This document shows positions 59,036 through 64,000 of a DNA stretch of 64,000 nt, piece by piece. The DNA is from Floridanema aerugineum (lineage in GTDB: Bacteria; Cyanobacteriota; Cyanobacteriia; Cyanobacteriales; Aerosakkonemataceae): contig NZ_JBHFNQ010000255.1 of assembly GCF_041929345.1 (NCBI RefSeq), positions 1 through 64,000 on the forward strand, written 5' to 3'. Under the pieces are notes generated by a model. The model saw only the letters and a program-made list of their open reading frames with translations, had not been told where the DNA came from and made no database searches. Position 1 is the stretch's first letter; each line of letters opens with the position of its first letter. The position numbers and the translations under genes are program-made.

Positions 59036-59986
59036 ATGAACTTAACCCTGTTTATTCAACAATTCCTGAACGGTTTATCCATTGGCAGTATTTATGCAAT
59101 TTTTGCCTTGGGATACACTTTAATTTTCTCAATTTTAGGCATCATTAATTTTGCTCATGGGGCAATTTTTACCCTTGGTGCATATTTAACTTATGCTTTG
59201 ATGGGAGAAGCTTTTGGGTTTAATGGTTTATTAGCTAATGCTGCATTACCTATTAAATTACCTTTTCCTGTGGCATTAATTTTAGGTAGTATCATAGCAG
59301 GTTTAGTGGGAGTGGCGATCGAAAGAATTGCCTTTCGTCCTTTACGCCGTAGAGGTGCAGATCCACTTTTAACCGTAGTTTCCAGCTTAGGTGTAGCCTT
59401 AGTAATCGTCAACTTAATTCAGTATTTAGTAGGTGCAGAAAATTACACTTTTCCGGGAAATACTTTTGGTAATTTGCCTGCTGCTATTAACTTTGGTTCT
59501 CCGACAAATCCGATTCCGATTCGCACAGTACAAATAGTAATTTTTCTAGTTTCTGTGCTAGTTGTAGCCCTTCTCACTTACTTTATTAATTACACCAAAT
59601 ACGGTAAAGCAATGCGGGCTGTAGCAGAAGATCCAACTACATCTAGTTTGTTGGGAATTAATACCGATCGCTTTATCGTTATAACATTTTTTATTAGCAG
59701 TTTCCTCGCCGGAGTAGCCGGAACTTTAGTCGGTTCTAGTGTGAGTATTGCTGGCCCATATTTTGGCATCGCTTTCGGTTTAAAAGGTTTAGCAGTAATT
59801 GTTTTAGGTGGTTTAGGTAGCATTCCCGGTGCAGTTTTAGGAGGTCTATTAATTGGGGTAATAGAAGCATTTGTTCCTGGGCAATATTCCGCTTATAAAG
59901 ATGCGGTAGCTTTTGGCATATTATTTATTATGCTGCTAGTTAGACCCCAAGGTTTATTAGGGCGACGTTTAATTCAAAAGGTTTAA
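59036..59986 (+). CDS. livH: Branched-chain amino acid ABC permease LivH-type
   Basis: A 316-residue permease with eight TM helices. Typical start FIQQFLNGLSIGSIYAIFALGYTLIFSILGIINFAHGAIFTLGAY, and the EAA-like loop YGKAMRAVAEDPTTSSLLGIN. It forms a heterodimer with the LivM-type subunit encoded 6 nt downstream. The gap before it is filled by heptamer repeats. Confidence 0.95.
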   Translation: MNLTLFIQQFLNGLSIGSIYAIFALGYTLIFSILGIINFAHGAIFTLGAYLTYALMGEAFGFNGLLANAALPIKLPFPVALILGSIIAGLVGVAIERIAFRPLRRRGADPLLTVVSSLGVALVIVNLIQYLVGAENYTFPGNTFGNLPAAINFGSPTNPIPIRTVQIVIFLVSVLVVALLTYFINYTKYGKAMRAVAEDPTTSSLLGINTDRFIVITFFISSFLAGVAGTLVGSSVSIAGPYFGIAFGLKGLAVIVLGGLGSIPGAVLGGLLIGVIEAFVPGQYSAYKDAVAFGILFIMLLVRPQGLLGRRLIQKV

Positions 59987-59992
59987 TTAATA

Positions 59993-60916
59993 ATGGCTGA
60001 TTTTTTTAACACTTATGGCCCTTTAATTGTTTCGATGGTACTAGGTGCATTACTAGGACTATCGCTTTATTTACCATTAATGACTGGGCAATTATCTTTA
60101 GCTAGTCCCGGTTTTTATGCGTTAGGTGGATATATCGCTGCTATTCTATCTACCAAAGTTTTCCCCACTAATGAAGGTCTATTTCCCATTAGTTTGTTGT
60201 TATTGGAAATGCTAATTGCTGCCATAATTTCTGGCATATTAGGAATTTTAGTAGGAATTCCCGCACTGCGACTTAAGGGAATATATTTGGCATTAGCAAC
60301 GATCGCTTTTGTAGAAGTATTGCGGGTTTTATCCCTAAATTTAGAAATCACTGGTGGCGCAGTGGGAATTTTTGGTATTCCCCAACCTTTTGCTTCTCCC
60401 ATTGAGTATTTGTGGGTGGCTTTGCCTTTACTTTTAATTAGTATGTTTTTATTATATCGGTTAGAAATTATCAGAGTAGGTCGGGCATTTGTAGCAATTC
60501 GAGAAGATGAATTAGCTGCTGGTGCAATGGGCATTAATCCAACTACTTACAAGGTTTTAGCTTTTACTTTAGGGGCAATTTTAGCGGGAGTTGCTGGTGC
60601 AGTAAGCGCTCATTTTTTAAATACTTGGAATGCTAGACAAGGGACTTTTGATGCGAGTATAATCTATTTAACTTCGGTGTTAATTGGTGGTAGTAGAAGT
60701 TTTGTTGGCCCTGTGTTAGGAGGTATGGTATTTACTGCTTTACCAGAAATTTTAAGGGCTGTTGCAGATACTCCCGGTTTACCTGTTTGGTTGGCGCAAT
60801 TATTAAGAGATGGTCGTTTAATTGTTTTCGGTGTGTTAATCGTTTTGGGAACAATCTTTTTTCCTCAAGGTTTAGTGACTCCCGATTTATTGAAGAAGCT
60901 TAAATTAAAAGCATAG
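59993..60916 (+). CDS. livM: Branched-chain amino acid ABC permease LivM-type
   Basis: A 307-residue permease. TM helices occupy most of the length; LMTGQLSLASPGFYALGGYIAAIL and VGRAFVAIREDELAAGAMGIN (coupling loop) are characteristic of LivM. It starts 6 nt after livH, so it is translationally linked. The C-terminus PQGLVTPDLLKKLKLKA is typical. Confidence 0.95.
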   Translation: MADFFNTYGPLIVSMVLGALLGLSLYLPLMTGQLSLASPGFYALGGYIAAILSTKVFPTNEGLFPISLLLLEMLIAAIISGILGILVGIPALRLKGIYLALATIAFVEVLRVLSLNLEITGGAVGIFGIPQPFASPIEYLWVALPLLLISMFLLYRLEIIRVGRAFVAIREDELAAGAMGINPTTYKVLAFTLGAILAGVAGAVSAHFLNTWNARQGTFDASIIYLTSVLIGGSRSFVGPVLGGMVFTALPEILRAVADTPGLPVWLAQLLRDGRLIVFGVLIVLGTIFFPQGLVTPDLLKKLKLKA

Positions 60917-60945
60917 TTAACTATATTTTGAATAGGTCATTAGTT

Positions 60946-61006
60946 ATAGGTATGTAGTTGCGCTTCAGCGCGAACGAAAGGCGCTGAAGCGCAACTACGT
61001 ACCTAT
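60946..61006. repeat. 26-bp-arm inverted repeat
   Basis: ATAGGTATGTAGTTGCGCTT and following bases pair with the right arm (one mismatch) around GAACGAAAG. Its right arm overlaps the stop codon of the small lipoprotein gene, so it may act as terminator for both converging genes. Confidence 0.9.
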
Positions 61007-61368
61007 TTTGCTTGGGGTAATTTATAACCAGCTTTTTCTGCTGAAGCAACATCTTTGAAACAGATTGTAGGTTTCACCTGTTTGTAATCTGGATAGGTAG
61101 TATTGTGATAAATTTTACCGCGTTTTGTAGTATCTACACCTTTAATTGGTGCGTCAGCGGGACAATCATTTCCTGTTGGTGGAACGCCTGCGGTAGTAGT
61201 TGTTGTATTTGCTGCGGGAGTTGCTGCGGGAGTATTTGTCGTCGTGGTTGTTTGATTAGCTGGAGTATCGGTAGCTTGTTGATTTCCTTGTCCGCAAGCT
61301 GTAAGTGTTAAAACTCCTAATAATACCAAAGATGCTGTCAGTTTTTTATGAGTGGATGGAAATTTCAT
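61003..61368 (-). CDS. Small lipoprotein with C-terminal YH...CF...AGY (Ada-like) motif
   Basis: 121 residues from ATG 61368, chosen for AGGAGG 7 nt upstream; an ATG 36 nt earlier lacks one. Lipobox LTAC (about Cys 25), a Thr/Ala-rich linker of repeated TTTTT/PAA, and a 55-residue C-terminal domain GVDTTKRGKIYHNTTYPDYKQVK...CFKDVASAEKAGYKLPQA. The pattern IYH-P-Y-P--CF---A-AGY is found in Ada-like metal-binding or sunset-type domains often attached to secreted nucleases and lipoproteins. It lies on the opposite strand inside the liv operon. Confidence 0.65.
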   Translation of the reverse strand: MKFPSTHKKLTASLVLLGVLTLTACGQGNQQATDTPANQTTTTTNTPAATPAANTTTTTAGVPPTGNDCPADAPIKGVDTTKRGKIYHNTTYPDYKQVKPTICFKDVASAEKAGYKLPQAK

Positions 61369-61506
61369 TTTTATTCCTCCTGGTTTGAAAATTTTATTTA
61401 ACAAATAATACTACAGCAGAGTTACTCAAAGTCGTGTTAATTAGCAATATTTATATACAAGCATTTAGTTTTAGATTGCATCAGTCTTAAGGTATACTTA
61501 CTAGTT

Positions 61507-62310
61507 ATGATCCAACAAGATTTAGCGAAAGACAAGCCAATTCTAGAAGCCAAAGGTTTAACTCGTCGCTTTGGTGGTTTAGTGGCGGTAAATAATGTTT
61601 CTTTTTCTGTGCAAAAACATGAGATATTTGGTTTAATTGGCCCGAATGGTGCGGGAAAAACAACTTTATTTAATTTGATTACCTGTTTGTTACCACCTTC
61701 TAGCGGACAATTGATTTATCAAGGTGAGGAAATTTCCCAACTTCGTCCCTACCAAGTTGCTAGTAAAGGTATTTCTCGCACTTTCCAAAATATTCGCTTG
61801 TTTGGTGAACTCTCGGCTTTGGAAAATGTGATGATTGGGCGACATATTCATAGTAGAAATAGTCATCCTGTACCTGCGTTAGTTTCGGGAATGTTGGCTT
61901 TACCTGTGGCTAATCAGCAAGAGAAGGAAACGAAACAAAAGGCTTTAGAATTGTTGTCAATGATGGGCTTGGGCGATCGCACTACCGAAAAAGCCAAAAA
62001 CTTCCCCTACGGCGATCAACGTCGCTTAGAAATTGCCCGTGCTTTAGCCTTAGAACCGACAATATTACTATTAGATGAACCCGCTGCTGGGATGAATCCC
62101 AATGAAAAACATCAACTGAGTGAATTTATTCGGGAAATTCGCGATCGCTTTAATTTAACTATAATTTTAATCGAACATCATGTACCCTTAGTCATGGGTT
62201 TATGCGATCGAATTGCTGTCTTAGATTTCGGTCAATTAATTGCTTTAGGTGAACCTGCTGTAGTCAGAAATGATCCGGCTGTAATTGAAGCATATTTAGG
62301 AGATGAGTAA
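61507..62310 (+). CDS. livG: Branched-chain amino acid ABC ATPase LivG-type
   Basis: 267 residues. Walker A GPNGAGKTT, Q loop SRTFQNIRLF, the family-typical insertion (HSRNSHPVPALVSGML), signature NFPYGDQRRLEIARAL (YGDQ replaces LSGGQ, as is usual in LivG), Walker B ILLLDEPAAGMNP and switch His IEHH. It begins 590 nt after livM, with the lipoprotein gene between, so it may have its own promoter. Confidence 0.95.
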   Translation: MIQQDLAKDKPILEAKGLTRRFGGLVAVNNVSFSVQKHEIFGLIGPNGAGKTTLFNLITCLLPPSSGQLIYQGEEISQLRPYQVASKGISRTFQNIRLFGELSALENVMIGRHIHSRNSHPVPALVSGMLALPVANQQEKETKQKALELLSMMGLGDRTTEKAKNFPYGDQRRLEIARALALEPTILLLDEPAAGMNPNEKHQLSEFIREIRDRFNLTIILIEHHVPLVMGLCDRIAVLDFGQLIALGEPAVVRNDPAVIEAYLGDE

Positions 62311-62322
62311 ATCTAGATCTCT

Positions 62323-62355
62323 AGATCCCCGACTTCTTCAAGAAGTCGGGGATCT
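62323..62355. repeat. 33-nt palindrome, copy B
   Basis: Identical to 39458-39490. Lies between livG and livF; as RNA it would form a stable hairpin within the transcript, without a T tract. Confidence 0.9.
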
Positions 62356-62393
62356 GGGGCAGATTACATTTAATTAACAGGATTAAATTAATT

Positions 62394-63104
62394 ATGTCAA
62401 GACTTTTAGAAATAAACAATCTTTCGGTTAACTATGGCGGCATTCAAGCTTTAAAAGATATTAATTTAGTTGTCAATACTGGCGAAGTCGTCACTTTAAT
62501 TGGTGCGAATGGTGCAGGAAAAAGTACAACTCTACGGGCCATTTCTCGATTAGTTAATATTAAAAATGGCGAAATTATTTATGAAGGGCGTAACATTAAC
62601 CGCCGCCAAGCTCATGAAATAGTGCAACTTGGGATCGCCCATTCTCCTGAAGGACGGCGAATTTTAGCTAGACAAACTGTGTTAGGTAACTTAGAATTGG
62701 GTGCTTATATTCGTTCTAATCAGGCAGAAATTAAAGCAGATATCAAGTATCAGTTTGAAATATTTCCTCGTTTAGCAGAACGCCGTCAACAACTAGCAGG
62801 AACTCTTAGCGGTGGAGAACAACAAATGTTAGCGATCGCCCGCGCCCTAATGAGTCGTCCTAAACTACTATTATTAGATGAACCTAGCTTAGGTCTTGCA
62901 CCCGCAATTGTCCGAGAAATTTTTACAATTATTCAAAATCTCCGTTCTACAGGAGTCACTATCCTGTTAGTTGAACAAAATGCTAACTTAGCTTTAGAAA
63001 ATGCCGATCGCGGATATGTTTTAGAAGCTGGTTGTATTACCTTATCAGGAAAAGCCGCTGACTTACTCAAAAACGAACAAGTGAAAAAAGCTTACTTAGG
63101 CTAA
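62394..63104 (+). CDS. livF: Branched-chain amino acid ABC ATPase LivF-type
   Basis: 236 residues. Walker A GANGAGKST, Q loop SPEGRRILARQTV, signature LSGGEQQMLAIARAL, Walker B LLLLDEPSLGLAP and switch region LLVEQNA. It completes the five-part transporter. Expected to couple ATP hydrolysis to uptake with LivG at the cytoplasmic face. Confidence 0.95.
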   Translation: MSRLLEINNLSVNYGGIQALKDINLVVNTGEVVTLIGANGAGKSTTLRAISRLVNIKNGEIIYEGRNINRRQAHEIVQLGIAHSPEGRRILARQTVLGNLELGAYIRSNQAEIKADIKYQFEIFPRLAERRQQLAGTLSGGEQQMLAIARALMSRPKLLLLDEPSLGLAPAIVREIFTIIQNLRSTGVTILLVEQNANLALENADRGYVLEAGCITLSGKAADLLKNEQVKKAYLG

Positions 63105-63226
63105 TACTTTTCTAGTAGGAATCAGAAGATAGAAAATAGAACCTAACATCTCTAATTTCTCACCCCTGACACCTACTATAAAGAGAATATAATACAGCGA
63201 ATTAACTGTCCTAAAATACAGATTTA

Positions 63227-63421
63227 TTATTCCATTTGTCCGATCGCTTTGCTCACTTCGGTCGGAGTTTCGTATTCGCGATCGGGTAACTTTTCTAAAG
63301 TTGCACAAACTTTTTCATCCGCACCATTTTGCTGAGCGTGCTTAACCAAATCTTGCTTACTAACAGGGTAATCAATTCCTTTCAAATCTTTTTGTATTTG
63401 CACAGGGTTTACTTTAGCCAT
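63227..63421 (-). CDS. DUF2795 domain protein
   Basis: A 64-residue soluble protein: MAKVNPVQIQKDLKGIDYPVSKQDLVKHAQQNGADEKVCATLEKLPDREYETPTEVSKAIGQ fits DUF2795 (a small helical family with V---L-G--YP-SK-DLV-HA---GA---V---L--LPD--Y-T--EV--AIG). Short stand-alone members are frequent in cyanobacteria. Function is unknown. GGAGA lies 7 nt before the ATG. Confidence 0.85.
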   Translation of the reverse strand: MAKVNPVQIQKDLKGIDYPVSKQDLVKHAQQNGADEKVCATLEKLPDREYETPTEVSKAIGQME

Positions 63422-64000
63422 TTTGATTCTCCTGAAGGTATTAAAGAAACTTTCAAACTTGCTTCTTTAGACTACCTCTGCGATCTTATTGACTCATCCT
63501 ACTGGCGACACACCCGTACATACAACTTGTCTGTCGAAAGGAAGACAAAAAGGTAAACAGCTTAGTTTATTCGGCTATCGATCGCCAAGCGGGAAATTTT
63601 TCTCATCAGAGGGAACAGAGAACAGGGGAAAACATTTCTGTTATAGAAACCCAGTTTCCTCAAGCAACGGGGTTTTTCCGATCATAAAGCAATATCGGCA
63701 CAATTATAGCTCTTAGAAACTGTCATCCAAAATATTAAGTTTTGTAAAATTTTAAAGGGGGTGAGGGGTTTCACCCCTCAGTAGGTTAAACTAATAATTG
63801 TAGATGCACCCTGATGATTGACGCCCCCAAGTTTCGGGCGTTTTTTATTGTCTATTTACACGCCCAAAAAAAAGCACCTGAAAAAAAGAAAGCTACTAGA
63901 CTAAAAACTCGATTGTCTTTACCTCTAATAAGTCTTCCTAAATCCCAATAAACCACAGATTTGCGAAACTGGGGTGAGGTGTCATTCCCTTCACCCCGGT
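63422..64000. other. Gene-poor right edge with IS200/IS605-like hairpins
   Basis: No credible gene in the last 580 nt. A stem TGAGGGGT-TTC-ACCCCTCA (63762-63780) and a stem CTGGGGTGA / TCACCCCGG (63969-63999) share a GGGTGA/TCACCC core. Between them a terminator-like hairpin CGCCC / GGGCG with six T (63822-63846) is present. GTAGATGCAC (63800-63809) recurs, reversed, at the left edge of the IS605 remnant (6876-6885). These fit the ends of a small IS200/IS605-related or MITE-type element. Confidence 0.4.

Noticed and set aside
1..64000. tRNA, rRNA or 6S RNA genes
   Set aside because: No cloverleaf, GTTCRANNC-type T-loop context or rRNA segment was recognised by eye; a covariance search would be needed to exclude short RNAs.

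Overview
The window is from a cyanobacterial chromosome. It is rich in GCGATCGC (HIP1-type) palindromes and carries the petC-petA pair for cytochrome b6f, Vipp1/IM30, menB, the cyanobacterial DUF3038/DUF4335 pair, a DUF3067 gene and an RppA/RppB(NrsRS)-type two-component system. Many intergenic arrays of 7-9 nt tandem repeats and long palindromes, plus a STAND-kinase-CHAT operon, suggest a filamentous, morphologically complex lineage. I cannot name the genus. No rRNA, tRNA or CRISPR array was recognised.

Left part (1-15.2 kb): mostly housekeeping and conserved cyanobacterial genes. These are a lipid-A-disaccharide-synthase-related protein, two small membrane proteins, vipp1 and a PspA paralogue in tandem, a SPOR-like protein, a four-cysteine small protein, the DUF4335/DUF3038 pair, a GH57 branching enzyme, a DUF4258/DUF2283 pair that looks like a toxin-antitoxin module, and petCA with its terminator. 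An internally deleted IS605-type element (both transposase 3' ends kept) lies at 6.9-7.2 kb.

Central part (15.2-25 kb): the most striking locus. A HlyD/Alg44-like membrane protein, an AlgD-type GDP-mannose 6-dehydrogenase (catalytic Cys exactly at residue 268), an Alg8-type mannuronan synthase carrying an extra beta-helix-like C-terminus, and a 1057-residue protein with two complete AlgE-type mannuronan C5-epimerase modules, each preceded by a PPC-like domain. Together they predict synthesis and epimerisation of an alginate-like exopolysaccharide. A PL14-type (alginate lyase family) lipoprotein follows 10 kb downstream. An exact 21-nt promoter-like repeat precedes both the algD-like gene and a candidate terminated small RNA.

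25-34.8 kb: a minus-strand operon of STAND NTPase, Ser/Thr kinase-TPR, FN3/TPR protein, small TPR protein and TPR-CHAT protease, resembling bacterial conflict or programmed-death systems. Divergent from it is a three-gene set resembling a phage lysis cassette (small membrane protein plus two peptidoglycan-binding hydrolase-like proteins).

35-57.5 kb: PL14 lyase, TPR protein, menB, M20 amidohydrolase, GST, a large unknown exported protein, rppB/rppA, an FG-GAP beta-propeller protein, an AraC regulator and a heavy-metal RND efflux system. The RND pump gene and its adaptor gene are separated by about 4 kb holding two opposite-strand envelope-polysaccharide genes (GT-C glycosyltransferase, acyltransferase 3) and broken DUF29/Uma2 genes. 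Both efflux genes have the same TTTCAT-N5-TTTCAT direct repeat 56-58 nt upstream, the spacing expected for an OmpR-class regulator such as RppA.

57.5-64 kb: an ATP-grasp protein and a complete branched-chain/neutral amino acid ABC transporter (binding protein, two permeases, two ATPases) interrupted by a small opposite-strand lipoprotein gene and palindromic repeats. A DUF2795 gene follows, then a gene-poor right edge with IS200/IS605-like hairpins.
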